Assembly (NCBI RefSeq): GCF_016616425.1
Contig: NZ_CP067101.1
Span: forward strand, 2,108,001 to 2,172,000
DNA from: Bradyrhizobium diazoefficiens
GTDB taxonomy: Bacteria; Pseudomonadota; Alphaproteobacteria; Rhizobiales; Xanthobacteraceae
Reading direction: 5' to 3'
Length of the DNA stretch: 64,000 bases
Positions 8,351 through 16,117 of the stretch are shown here, piece by piece. The notes under the pieces were generated by a model. That model ran no database searches and was not told the origin of the DNA. It saw only the letters and a list, made by a program, of their open reading frames with translations. Made by a program: the position numbers and the translations under genes. Position 1 is the stretch's first letter. Each line of letters opens with the position of its first letter.

Positions 8351-8482
8351 ATGGCCAAAAAGGCAAAAAAGGCGAAGAAGGCCAAATCTGCGGTCAAGAA
8401 GACCGCGAAGAAGGCTCGCCACGGTATTCGTAGGGCGACCGACTGGATGCGCCCCCCAAGAAAATCCAAGGGAACGCCATGA
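8351..8482 (+). CDS. Lysine-rich microprotein with C-terminal TDWMRPPRK motif
   Basis: A 43-residue, strongly basic protein. The ATG at 8351 is preferred over the one at 8345 because AGGCAGGG (8337-8344) gives a sensible spacing only to 8351. The N-terminal half is alternating Ala/Lys (MAKKAKKAKKAKSAVKK), the middle is basic, and the end is TDWMRPPRKSKGTP. The stop overlaps the next gene's start (ATGA, 8479-8482). The same TDWxRPPRK motif ends the next protein, so both probably bind the same partner. Function unknown; operon context with a SLATT-like membrane protein suggests an accessory or sensor role (inferred). Confidence 0.6.
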   Translation: MAKKAKKAKKAKSAVKKTAKKARHGIRRATDWMRPPRKSKGTP

Positions 8483-8634
8483 GCGACGATAAGCACAAGC
8501 CTGATCGCCCGCAGCCAACACCGAGGCCGCAGGAACACCCGCGGCCATCACCAGACACAGTTCGCAAAGACTCGGACACCAAAATTGACCGGACGACGGA
8601 CTGGAATAGGCCTCCTCGAAAGGACAAGGATTGA
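8479..8634 (+). CDS. Proline-rich microprotein with C-terminal TDWNRPPRK motif
   Basis: A 51-residue protein starting at an ATG that overlaps the previous stop and has AAGGGAA a few bases upstream. It is hydrophilic and Pro-rich (DRPQPTPRPQEHPRPSPD), then DTKIDRTTDWNRPPRKDKD at the C-terminus. The terminal motif repeats that of the upstream microprotein (TDW-M/N-RPPRK). Its stop codon is immediately followed by the GTG start of the SLATT-like gene. The tight packing implies one translationally coupled unit. No known family recognised. Confidence 0.6.
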   Translation: MSDDKHKPDRPQPTPRPQEHPRPSPDTVRKDSDTKIDRTTDWNRPPRKDKD

Positions 8635-9225
8635 GTGAGCGAGTGGTCCGAAGATGGATACTATGACACCCACTTTTCGGTGGAGCGATGCCGTCGCTAT
8701 CACGCGAAGATGCAGGCCTATTATGACGGCTGCTACAACCTCACGCGGGTGGCGACGGCGCTGACCGGGACCGCCAGCTTCTTCTCGCTCATATCGGGAG
8801 GTGCTGGCGCTGAGATCGCAAAGTGGCTCACCGGTATTGTGGCGGCGGCGGCCACGTTTGATCAAGTGTTTCGTTTTAATAGGAAAGCGAGAATTCACGA
8901 AGCGCTCGCAAGGCGATTTACCGACTTAAGTTCAAAGATTGCCAGCTGGGAGCCTGTGCCTCAAAATTTGAAGAAGGCCCGCGCCGAAAGGCTCCGCATC
9001 GAGAAGGACGAGCCCCCCGTGAAGCGCTTGGTCGATCTGCATTCTCAGAACGAAGAAGTGCGGGCTCGTGGAATCTCCGATGAACACTGCGTGCCATTGA
9101 GCCGCCTACAGCGAACGTTTGGTTATGTTTGGACCTTCGACATGGTTCGCCTTGAGATATGGGAAGGCGAGCGAAGAAAGGCACCTCCAGAGCCAGAGCC
9201 TGACCCGAACGTCGCAAATTCTTAG
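8635..9225 (+). CDS. SLATT-like two-helix membrane protein
   Basis: A 196-residue protein from a GTG directly after the upstream stop; AAGGA lies five bases before it. Layout: a soluble head with RCRRYHAKMQAYYDGCYNL (about 18-36), two hydrophobic helices (about 37-55 TRVATALTGTASFFSLISGG and 60-78 EIAKWLTGIVAAAATF), then FRFNRKARIHEALARRFTDL (about 82-101) and a long helical cytosolic tail ending in Pro-Glu repeats. This order matches SLATT domains, the two-TM effector domains associated with SMODS/SLOG nucleotide-signal conflict systems and predicted to form pores. No SMODS or SLOG gene is beside it. Effector role is inferred from family resemblance. Confidence 0.65.
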   Translation: MSEWSEDGYYDTHFSVERCRRYHAKMQAYYDGCYNLTRVATALTGTASFFSLISGGAGAEIAKWLTGIVAAAATFDQVFRFNRKARIHEALARRFTDLSSKIASWEPVPQNLKKARAERLRIEKDEPPVKRLVDLHSQNEEVRARGISDEHCVPLSRLQRTFGYVWTFDMVRLEIWEGERRKAPPEPEPDPNVANS

Positions 9226-9289
9226 TTCGACGCTTCAGCATAGGCTTAGTTACCCACGACGCGATCCCGCGTGACGAACGGGACGCAGC

Positions 9290-9660
9290 TGCTGATTGGG
9301 GTGGACGGCCCCAGCCCCGCCGCTGACGGACCCATTGACCTGCGGCCGAATAGCCCATGGAAAGCACTTCAATCAGAGTGCGCTTGAAAGGAAGCTTCCA
9401 ATGGAAACAGCCCATAGGGATGTGAACAGGCATAGCCCCGTATTTCGAATGTGGAGGACTAGAAACCTTGGTCGTTCCTTTCCCTGCATCGAACTGTGGT
9501 GAACGAGATTGATAGATGCCCCCGCGCTGATCCTCGTCTTCGATGCCCTCAAGGCCGTGATGGAGCTGAAGAGCGCGACTGCAACAGCCGAGAATGTGCC
9601 AAGCACGCTCAATGCTGCGACCGTGTAGTGGTGAGCCCTGAGGAACTCTTCGAGGTTCAT
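9290..9660 (-). pseudogene. Membrane-anchored hypothetical protein, frameshifted
   Basis: From an ATG at 9660 the product begins MNLEEFLRAHHYTVAALSVL, with one transmembrane helix (about 12-34), then a beta-rich part (RPRFLVLHIRNTG). At about 9437 the frame changes: the next frame continues coherently as MPVHIPMGCFHWKLPFKR and SMGYSAAGQW, whereas the original frame soon loses protein character. One missing base explains this. Either a pseudogene or a sequencing error. The downstream limit is approximate. Confidence 0.55.
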
Positions 9661-9730
9661 GCTGTCGCCTTATCAGGCCCGTGCATAACAAATCTTGAGT
9701 GCGCCATCCGGCACTTAGCTTACGCCGCTG

Positions 9731-10480
9731 TCAGAAATCAGCGACTATTAGATGGACCGCTGCTAGCGCCCCGAATGCCGTGCCGCGATTGCAGGCTTGA
9801 GCGAACCGAATAGCTCGTCCGGGATGTATGAGGTTTCGGTAATTCTGCGCAAGCCGTGCCTGCGCGACAGTGTTTGGTTTAATTAGATTTTGTATGCTCG
9901 CCGCAGTTATGTAGTCTTCCAACGTCCATTCTTCTGGCGATTGCTTGTTGCTCTTGTTCATGCCGACAAGACGCGATGTGATACCAACGTCCTGAATTTT
10001 CCAGAGTAACAACGCCTCCATTGCGGACCCGCTCAGCACCGTTGCGCCCTTAAAATCGTTGCGATGCAATGCGTTGATGGCGCTATCCATGTCGAGACGA
10101 ATACTTTCTGCCAATTGCCGATCGGAAATGAAAGGAAGCGAAGTGGTTTGGGAGGAAGGATTTTGGTCAGGGCATTTCAGCAGAGCTTCGCGGACGAGAT
10201 AAACAGGGCTTTTCCCGTTGTGGGTTCGGGGTGGGGTGTCAGTACCGTGGTGGTTCCACCGATCGATGGCCGCTTGCATTGCCTCCAGACCGAAGACGTA
10301 GTTGGTGTAGTCCTCGTCACTAATTGTCAGTAGTTCGACTGGAAGGTCGTCGGCTAAATCAATGATCGCTCCACCGCGGAGTCGGCCGAATAAACTTGCA
10401 TATTGGGGTTGGACTTCGCCGTTGGGTAGACGCGATCGATAAATGATACGATCTGTGATGGCACTACCTTGGTCATTCAA
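9731..10480 (-). CDS. Hypothetical protein with HEPN-like C-terminal region
   Basis: A 249-residue protein; the first usable start is TTG at 10480. The N-terminal 100 residues are of unknown fold (YASLFGRLRGGAIIDLADDL). Residues 125-175 form helices (DMDSAINALHRNDFKGATVL, SAMEALLLWKIQD). The C-terminal LAQNYRNLIHPGRAIRFAQ followed by TAFGALAAVHLIVADF looks like the helical R-x-x-x-H ending of DUF4145/HEPN-type proteins. HEPN proteins are frequent in mobile DNA as RNases or partners of nucleotidyltransferases, but the match is by eye and no partner is adjacent. Confidence 0.5.
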   Translation of the reverse strand: MNDQGSAITDRIIYRSRLPNGEVQPQYASLFGRLRGGAIIDLADDLPVELLTISDEDYTNYVFGLEAMQAAIDRWNHHGTDTPPRTHNGKSPVYLVREALLKCPDQNPSSQTTSLPFISDRQLAESIRLDMDSAINALHRNDFKGATVLSGSAMEALLLWKIQDVGITSRLVGMNKSNKQSPEEWTLEDYITAASIQNLIKPNTVAQARLAQNYRNLIHPGRAIRFAQACNRGTAFGALAAVHLIVADF

Positions 10481-10652
10481 TTCTCTGATTGCTCTAAAAT
10501 GATGAATATCAGTGCTCGCCCGGCCACGCCGGAAGATGCGATGAGCTGGCAGAGCAGTGCAAGCAGAAGTGGCTGTGACTTTTGGGGAAGACGCAGTTTG
10601 TGCCTCCTGTGCCCCTGGGAAGGGTGCGATAAAGCGGGCTGACAGCTAACCC

Positions 10653-10674
10653 GGTGCCGGCTGAGGGGATTGAA
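10653..10674 (+). repeat. Left attachment-site core (tRNA-Thr 3'-end copy)
   Basis: 22 bases starting GGTGCCG and ending GGGGATTGAA match 24340-24361 with a single mismatch and the same orientation. The right copy is recognisably the 3' end of a tRNA-Thr gene on the minus strand. This left copy stops resembling tRNA after 10674. The two copies are best read as the direct-repeat cores left by integration of a 13.7 kb element. Confidence 0.65.
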
Positions 10675-10727
10675 GCTTGGCTAGAAGCATCTGATAATAC
10701 GCAGAAAATTCTCAGATAACTCGATGC

Positions 10728-10760
10728 CGTACCAACGACGCTACCAACACTTTCCGGAGG
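10728..10760 (+). repeat. TACCAAC repeats inside left end of element (putative integrase arm sites)
   Basis: Two TACCAAC words, then TTTCCGGAGGCTGGCGGAG, closely matching the right-end block at 24184-24245 (three TACCAAC words, then TTTTGCGGAAGCTGGCGGAG). Each block lies on the inner side of its core repeat, as expected of arm-type binding sites of an integrase. Confidence 0.5.
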
Positions 10761-10852
10761 CTGGCGGAGTTTTGCCGGGGGATAAGGGTAGCGGGAGCAT
10801 GCCCGGCCAATGATAGCGCCTGTAAGGTCGACCTATACAACCGGGGCAAGTC

Positions 10853-11080
10853 ATGGCGCGCACGCGGGTCACCGAGGATCAGTTTCAGGTCGACGAAAAC
10901 GAGGTCACCCACACGCCGACCAGCGCCCGCTGGACGGCCTACCCCGGCCACCCCGAGCCGGCCATCTATTCCCCGGGCATGCTCGGAAGCGTTCTTCCGA
11001 ACGGCGATGACTACTGGCGCGAAGACGCCGAACCGATCGCCCTGAAGCTTCTCGCTGCGCGGTCCATGGCGTCAGAATGA
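10853..11080 (+). CDS. Hypothetical protein, 75 aa
   Basis: Starts MARTRVTEDQFQVDENEVTH at an ATG with a GGGGCAAG site upstream. Hydrophilic, with a central Pro/Gly/Trp-rich part (RWTAYPGHPEPAIYSPGMLG) and NGDDYWREDAEPIALKLLAA. No family recognised. Its stop overlaps the next start (ATGA at 11077-11080), so it heads a train of overlapping genes with the next two. First gene inside the left end of the element. Confidence 0.6.
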   Translation: MARTRVTEDQFQVDENEVTHTPTSARWTAYPGHPEPAIYSPGMLGSVLPNGDDYWREDAEPIALKLLAARSMASE

Positions 11081-11298
11081 ACCGGCTTCAGAAATTCGTC
11101 GAACGAGGCGCTTTCGGTGAAGACCCCGGCCGCGCCGCGTACGTGCTCGATCCTAAGAAGCTGCCCAAACCCAACAGCGGGTTTGAGTGGCGCGCCGTGA
11201 GCGATTTTATGCCCGGCGAAGCCATTCTCGCGGACCCCGGGCTGAAACCAGTATTCCAGGCGGCACTGAAGCGCGGCTGCGCACTGGTCGAGGGATGA
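11077..11298 (+). CDS. Hypothetical protein, 73 aa
   Basis: Starts MNRLQKFVERGAFGEDPGRA and overlaps both neighbours by four bases (ATGA at each end). Contains YVLDPKKLPKPNSGFEWRAV and ends with a short helix, ALKRGCALVEG. Small soluble protein without recognised domain. The coupling to the Ntn-hydrolase-like gene suggests a shared function. Confidence 0.6.
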   Translation: MNRLQKFVERGAFGEDPGRAAYVLDPKKLPKPNSGFEWRAVSDFMPGEAILADPGLKPVFQAALKRGCALVEG

Positions 11299-12098
11299 CA
11301 CTCGTTTTGGTCATCCCAACCGTCGCTGGTCTGATCGTAGCGGCAGATAGCCGTCTGGGTATCAGCACTCCGAACTGGACCATCGCTTGCGATAACATGT
11401 TCAAGATTGCTGAAGTCGAAGGGGTGGACAGAACAGTGATTTTTACGACTGGCTACAGCACGGTCTGGGACCTTGCGGGCGTGCAGACCGACAAGGTCTG
11501 CGAACAAGTCGCATCAAGCAAGCCAAAATTCGATGCGCAAGCGATCCTCGCTAACGCGGCCCGGCGTACCGGGGTAAGCTCGACGGATATTGCTCAGGAA
11601 GTGGTTGATGCGACCGCCGCCTACATCGCGTCCCATCCGGCGGACTACGCGACGCGGATCGGTCAATTCCTATTTCAGTCGGCTATTGCGCGTTTCGATC
11701 CGGAGACCCGAAGGGGAAGCGTCGAAAGCTTCTCCGTCGCCCTCGGCGCCGATTTATCCGTCAGCGCAACCAATCTGAAAATCGAAGAGTTCTATCCTAG
11801 TGACAGCTGCCGCTTGAACCTCTTTGGTGAGGCTAGCTATTTGACGAACGCTGTTTTTAGCGGCCCCGGAATGCAGTTTCTTGGCGAGAGATACGGACGT
11901 TTCCGCAACAGCATGACCACGATCGAACTTGCTGAACCGCAGCCGGCAGCTGATTTCGCAGTCGACATCATCGAAGCCGCTTCACGGACCACGTCGATAG
12001 TTCAGTCTGAAACAGGTATTGGCGGTCCCGTTGATGTTGTTCTTGTCGGCGACGACCCTAGACCGCAGCGGCTATACTGGAAAAGCTATGGCCCTTGA
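11295..12098 (+). CDS. Probable Ntn-hydrolase (proteasome-like fold) protein
   Basis: A 267-residue product if started at the ATG overlapping the upstream stop. The N-terminus reads MTLVLVIPTVAGLIVAADSR, then CDNMFKIAEV and TVIFTTGYSTVWD. The order Thr...AADSR...K resembles proteasome beta/HslV-type Ntn-hydrolases (nucleophile Thr1, Asp17, Lys33), with Thr9 a possible nucleophile if the first eight residues are removed. The C-terminal half has mixed strands and helices and ends PVDVVLVGDDPRPQRLYW. No signal peptide. Substrate unknown. The family assignment is by motif spacing only. Confidence 0.5.
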   Translation: MTLVLVIPTVAGLIVAADSRLGISTPNWTIACDNMFKIAEVEGVDRTVIFTTGYSTVWDLAGVQTDKVCEQVASSKPKFDAQAILANAARRTGVSSTDIAQEVVDATAAYIASHPADYATRIGQFLFQSAIARFDPETRRGSVESFSVALGADLSVSATNLKIEEFYPSDSCRLNLFGEASYLTNAVFSGPGMQFLGERYGRFRNSMTTIELAEPQPAADFAVDIIEAASRTTSIVQSETGIGGPVDVVLVGDDPRPQRLYWKSYGP

Positions 12099-12146
12099 CA
12101 CCGCGCAGTCGTTCCAAAAGGAAGAGCTTCCAAACCGGACAATTCG

Positions 12147-12494
12147 ATGAAGACCGACCGCTTTCCTTATGAGAAATCCCGCTGGGCTGGCAGCCTGCCA
12201 GAACAGGCCAAACGATGGTTCGAAGAACTCGAAACGCTCGGCCCGCAGAACGTCAGGGCCAGATTGGCGCAAACCGACGCTGGTTCAGCCGGCGCCATCG
12301 CGATAGGCACAATGGAGGTTCTGACGATCCGCTTCGCGCTGGAATGGCTCGCGTGGCGTGACCGAGGGCGGGAAGCTCTCGAAACAGCTCGGCACAATCG
12401 GCAGGTCTTTTGGACCCGCTTTGCAGCGTTGGCGGCGACCGTCGCCGCGGCAAGCGCGGCGTTCGGTTGGGCGTGGACCGTCTTGCACAAGTAA
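12147..12494 (+). CDS. Hypothetical protein with one C-terminal membrane helix
   Basis: A 115-residue product. Residues 1-85 are soluble and helical (WAGSLPEQAKRWFEELETLG, TIRFALEWLAWRDRG). A hydrophobic Ala-rich helix at about 90-113 (RFAALAATVAAASAAFGWAW) suggests a tail anchor. No clear Shine-Dalgarno precedes the ATG. It overlaps the next gene by some 20 bases in a different frame if that gene starts at 12473. Confidence 0.5.
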   Translation: MKTDRFPYEKSRWAGSLPEQAKRWFEELETLGPQNVRARLAQTDAGSAGAIAIGTMEVLTIRFALEWLAWRDRGREALETARHNRQVFWTRFAALAATVAAASAAFGWAWTVLHK

Positions 12495-13195
12495 TCGCCG
12501 GATGCACCCGGATCGAGCCGGCACTGAGCCCGCAATCCGCGCGCGCGTTCCTGGAGCAAAGAAAAGGACCGGGATTGGTCGTGGTCGATGCAGTGTCAAA
12601 TCGCAGGCTTTTTCACGTGACCGTAACGAAGCCTTACAAGCAGGCATTTACCGCTGGCCAGATCATTGAGATCGGAGTTATCGAAAATCCGTTCTTTCGG
12701 TTCTACGAGAGCGCGCGCGAATACCCGATCAACGACAATGGCAATCTCGTAATTGTCAAAGCCATCCGATGGCTCTCGCTCGTACGGCAGGGCCAAATAG
12801 CTCCCCACCCCGGCATACTGCCCTCGATAGCACTAGAGGTCGCACAGCACTACGTGATGCTGAGCCGCGAACTCATCATGGAGGATCTGCGGATTAGGGA
12901 GTTCAACAGCTTGCCACCTTCTCGGCAGACGTGTCTTTATACTTGCGACACTCAGGATGAGGCTAAGCACTGGGTTAACCGCCTCGGGGACGCTGGCGCC
13001 AGCATATGCGAGTTGATCTGCACTGGCATGATCCATCGAGCCGATGCAATGCTACTATTGGGCGACAGCGAACCGCTATCGGTGACACGCGATAGAGGCC
13101 GCCGGTACTGGAATGGCGAGGCCAGCGATCACCCTGAATGGGAAACGCTGTTTGTTGGAAAAGCAGAGGTCGTTTCCACCGGACTTGAAGCCTGA
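12473..13195 (+). CDS. DUF2441-like protein
   Basis: Open frame ending at 13195. The GTG at 12473 is the best coupled start (about 240 aa), but a GTG near 12578 just before the domain is possible. The body shows the DUF2441 pattern: RRLFHVTVTKPYKQ, FFRFYESAREYPIND, a helix ALEVAQHYVMLSRELIMEDL, then TCLYTCDTQDEAKHWVNRL and a C-terminal strand-rich part. The family has been suggested to adopt an ADP-ribosyltransferase-like fold, which I cannot verify here. It sits between a tail-anchored protein and a trypsin-like protease on the same strand. Confidence 0.5.
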   Translation: MDRLAQVIAGCTRIEPALSPQSARAFLEQRKGPGLVVVDAVSNRRLFHVTVTKPYKQAFTAGQIIEIGVIENPFFRFYESAREYPINDNGNLVIVKAIRWLSLVRQGQIAPHPGILPSIALEVAQHYVMLSRELIMEDLRIREFNSLPPSRQTCLYTCDTQDEAKHWVNRLGDAGASICELICTGMIHRADAMLLLGDSEPLSVTRDRGRRYWNGEASDHPEWETLFVGKAEVVSTGLEA

Positions 13196-13212
13196 CCTGA
13201 AGGGACGTCCCC

Positions 13213-14067
13213 GTGACCTCTGAAGCTTTTGTGAAGACATGGAGCTTGGAGCGCGCAGAATATGCTACCCGCTTCGATGCTCTCTCCATGGCCTCATGTA
13301 TTGTTGAGGCTCGTGGGAAGGGAACCGCAAACCAAGCTTCTGGTTTCTTTTGGCGCCACGCAGGTCAACCGGTCTTTGTTACCAACTGGCATGTCGTCAC
13401 AGGAAATCACGCGTTCACCGGGCGCAGTAAGACGGGCTGGGCGCCTGAGACATTAGTCATCCGATACTGGGAGCGAACGTCACTAAACGAAGCCGCAAAG
13501 GGTAACACTCTGTTCTTTCGATGGCCTAGTATCGAACTACCATTATCTGACGAGAACGGCGAACCAACGTGGCTGCAGCATCAGAACTTTGCAGAGAAGC
13601 GAGTTGATGTCGTCGCTCTCGCACTCCCAGCCGGCGACATGTCGCGTGTTTATTGTGTAAACGATTATCGATTTGAGAAGCTTTTCCACATATCGGGCGG
13701 AAGCGTCTTCGTCGTTGGCTACCCGCTAAAGTCGAAGGAGAACGAAATCAATTTTCCGATTTGGAAACGCGGAAGCGTTGCGAGCGAAACTCTCCTACCA
13801 TGGCGCTTCAGATATCCAGCTTTTGCGATTGACGCTAGGACGTCTAGTGGCATGTCCGGTTCACCAACATTCGCACGAGTGATAGGGCCCGCCGTTCTGA
13901 GTGACCTGACTACCAAACTCGATGCTGCCTCAACGACAGAATTTCTCGGTGTTTACTCGAGCCGCTTACCGGACGATGAAGGTGATCCGAGCATCGGGCT
14001 GGTGTGGCACCGATCTGTGATCGACGACATCTTGACATCGCCGGCTCCGGGCCAGCGGGCCATCTGA
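13213..14067 (+). CDS. Trypsin-like serine protease
   Basis: A 284-residue protein beginning at a GTG with AGGGA eight bases upstream. Catalytic triad positions are all present: His60 in FVTNWHVVTG, Asp132 in RVDVVALALP, and Ser215 in the GMSGSP loop (residues 211-218 SSGMSGSP). The fold is that of chymotrypsin/DegP-like proteases without a PDZ domain. No signal peptide or membrane helix is visible, so it probably acts in the cytoplasm. Starts 17 bases after the DUF2441-like gene, so likely co-transcribed with it. Stand-alone cytosolic trypsin-like proteases of this kind are common in defence and conflict islands (inference). Confidence 0.75.
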   Translation: MTSEAFVKTWSLERAEYATRFDALSMASCIVEARGKGTANQASGFFWRHAGQPVFVTNWHVVTGNHAFTGRSKTGWAPETLVIRYWERTSLNEAAKGNTLFFRWPSIELPLSDENGEPTWLQHQNFAEKRVDVVALALPAGDMSRVYCVNDYRFEKLFHISGGSVFVVGYPLKSKENEINFPIWKRGSVASETLLPWRFRYPAFAIDARTSSGMSGSPTFARVIGPAVLSDLTTKLDAASTTEFLGVYSSRLPDDEGDPSIGLVWHRSVIDDILTSPAPGQRAI

Positions 14068-14133
14068 TGTACGACGAAGGACACGCCGCATGGTTCTGTC
14101 AGCCGCGTCGAGCCATGGTGATGCCGAGAGCAA

Positions 14134-14645
14134 ATGGTCAAACGATATTTTGAGAAGAAGCGGAGGCCTTTGCGCATCGCATACGGAGCGCTATCTGCGC
14201 TCTTTCTGGGCTCGCCTGAAGCGGCATCGCCGGCGAGCGCTCGGCCGAAACTGCCGAGTGCAAAGAAATAACGGCACGGATCATCGACCGAACGAATACG
14301 CACTTCGATCATTTTTCGCCGTCCGGCGGGAGTGTCTTCTTCAAACGGCCGGACATGGTCCTGATCTGTGACCCCAAGTTCGTGACCTACGTCTCACTGA
14401 ACTGGGATGCGAGCGGCTTCCCTTCAAATGATTGGTTCAGCCTTGCTGCAACGGCTGGAAACGCGGTCACAGGCGCCGACCTGAAGAAATTGGAGGCGGC
14501 GGCGCATCGTTGCCACCGCGCCGCGCTGAAGGACAAGAGCGAATTGGCCAGCGTCCATCTTCACGATGGGACGGTAGAATGTCAGGCGTTTACGAGAGAT
14601 GGTGATGCCGTCGTGATCACCGTCGGCAAACCGTTGAGCAAGTAG
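14134..14645 (+). pseudogene. Small exported protein, split by a frameshift
   Basis: An ATG at 14134 opens a 45-codon frame that looks like a signal peptide (MVKRYFEKKRRPLRIAYGAL, then SALFLGSPEAASPASA). In the overlapping frame, sequence from about 14221 continues as ERSAETAECKEITARIIDR, then SGGSVFFKRPD, VLICDPKFVTYVSLNWD and ends VVITVGKPLSK at 14645, with no start codon before the ATG at 14355. Joining the two near 14215-14235 gives a coherent secreted protein of about 170 residues. Either a pseudogene or a sequence error; a shorter product from 14355 (96 aa) is the alternative. Confidence 0.55.
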
Positions 14646-14899
14646 CGTCGCCGCCTTGTTGCCCGCGAAATACCCAGAGCCCGCCGGAATGGGTTAGCGG
14701 GTTGTTAATCGGCCTTCGGCAGGCTTGCGGTCAGCGCTGCCGATTACCCCCTAGCCCAAGGTAGCGCAAGCGATGGCCGGCGGCAGTGATGCCCGCCGGC
14801 CATTGTCCACACCCGCGAGCGGCAGCGTGTCGACCACACCTCGACACGCAAGCAATTGACAATTTGCAGGCCTCATCCCGGTGCCGCTTTGATGGCGGC

Positions 14900-15343
14900 A
14901 TGCCTCCGCTCATCCGCCGCCGCGGCAAAGATGATCCCCATCGCGAAACGTGGCTTATCTACCTTGGCGACGTGCGGGTCGGTGTGATCAGCCGGCGCTC
15001 GGGCGCTCCCAACTCAGCCCCGCAATGGGGATGGTCTTGCGGCTTTTACCCCGGCATTGACCCGGGCGAGCATCGAACTGGGATCGCCGAAACGTTTGAC
15101 GGGGCACGTGCCGGCTTCCAAGCCGCTTGGGGGGAGTTGGCAGCCGCCTGCACCGAAGCCAATTACGAGGCGTGGCGCCGTCAGCGCGACTGGTCGATCT
15201 GGAAAGAGCAAATGCACGCTCTCAAGCTACAGTTGCCCACACAACGCCCGGAGGGGATTGCGCGCTGCTTCTGCGGCGAGGTAATTTACATCCGCACTCT
15301 CGACGCCCATGTCCAAATCACCCACCGTCTGACTGCTGCATGA
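14900..15343 (+). CDS. Hypothetical protein, 147 aa
   Basis: The conserved part begins MPPLIRRRGKDDPHRETW at 14900; the open frame extends upstream but without protein-like composition. Features: LIYLGDVRVGVISRRSG strand pair, WGWSCGFYPGIDPGEHRTG, AGFQAAWGELAAACTEANY helix, and a C-terminal CFCGEVIYIRTLDAH segment with a Cys-x-Cys that could bind metal. No known function. It resembles small proteins repeatedly found in Bradyrhizobium genomic islands (from general familiarity). Confidence 0.55.
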   Translation: MPPLIRRRGKDDPHRETWLIYLGDVRVGVISRRSGAPNSAPQWGWSCGFYPGIDPGEHRTGIAETFDGARAGFQAAWGELAAACTEANYEAWRRQRDWSIWKEQMHALKLQLPTQRPEGIARCFCGEVIYIRTLDAHVQITHRLTAA

Positions 15344-15464
15344 AGCTCCCGGCCGAACGCGCCCATGCCATCCCTGAAGCCTCAGCTCGCCAATTCATCG
15401 CACTTGCCGCCGGCGCTGCGCTCGCAGGCGTCTTGCGGTTGAATTCGCGCGCAGGAGGGTACGC

Positions 15465-15899
15465 ATGGGCCTTTTTTCAAGACACCACTGGGAAAGGACG
15501 GTCAGGCTCAGGAGTCATCGGGCTTTCGGTCGCTGGCTGCTGCCGGTCCCGTTCTGGGTCTGGGGCAGACTGACCAAGCCCCTCCGTACAGCCTTGCTTG
15601 CTATCGCTGTCGTGCTTGCGGTAGGGGGCGGCGCGAAGGCTGCCGAGAAAGGAATGTACCTTTGCCGCTCACCGGTCGTAGCTAACGATTATTGGAATGC
15701 GGTAAACGTGGCGTCGGGGACAGGGCTGCGGTTGACGCAGGCCAACGTGGCCGACATCGCGGCATCAAATGGCTGCGTGTTCGCGGCATCGCCCAACTTG
15801 AAGCCCGTCAACTTCGTGGCTGGGATGTTCGAGATGACTGACGGCAAGCTCCGGGGATGGGCAAGTCCGCAGGCTTATATCCTCTACGTCAATCGGTGA
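15465..15899 (+). CDS. Membrane-anchored or exported hypothetical protein
   Basis: A 144-residue protein with an excellent ribosome-binding site (AGGAGGG six to seven bases before ATG). A basic N-terminus is followed by one hydrophobic helix (about 38-57: LRTALLAIAVVLAVGGGAKA), then a periplasmic part KGMYLCRSPVVANDYWNAV, RLTQANVADIAASNGCVF, ending QAYILYVNR. The two Cys could form a disulfide. Function not recognised. Confidence 0.6.
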   Translation: MGLFSRHHWERTVRLRSHRAFGRWLLPVPFWVWGRLTKPLRTALLAIAVVLAVGGGAKAAEKGMYLCRSPVVANDYWNAVNVASGTGLRLTQANVADIAASNGCVFAASPNLKPVNFVAGMFEMTDGKLRGWASPQAYILYVNR

Positions 15900-15919
15900 G
15901 CACTAGGGGGCCGAAAGCG

Positions 15920-16117
15920 ATGCCGAAGCATGATCCAGCTGAGCTCGAACCGTCCGTCATAGCCGCCGCACCCGGCGGTAAGAAATGGAGGTGGACACTT
16001 GCTGTCGGCAACTCCGCGCCAGTTAGAACAGGGACTGTCACCGGCACGCGGAATGAGGCACTGCAAGTTGCTGGAGAAGAGCGCCTTCGACTTATCGAAG
16101 AGGGGCGGAAGGTTTAA
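15920..16117 (+). CDS. Small hypothetical protein, 65 aa
   Basis: Begins MPKHDPAELEPSVIAAAPGG after a GGGGG-containing leader, 20 bases downstream of the exported protein's stop. A soluble strand-rich small protein (KKWRWTLAVGNSAPVRTGTV), then a short helix EALQVAGEERLRLIEEG. No family recognised; likely co-transcribed with its upstream neighbour. Confidence 0.45.
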   Translation: MPKHDPAELEPSVIAAAPGGKKWRWTLAVGNSAPVRTGTVTGTRNEALQVAGEERLRLIEEGRKV

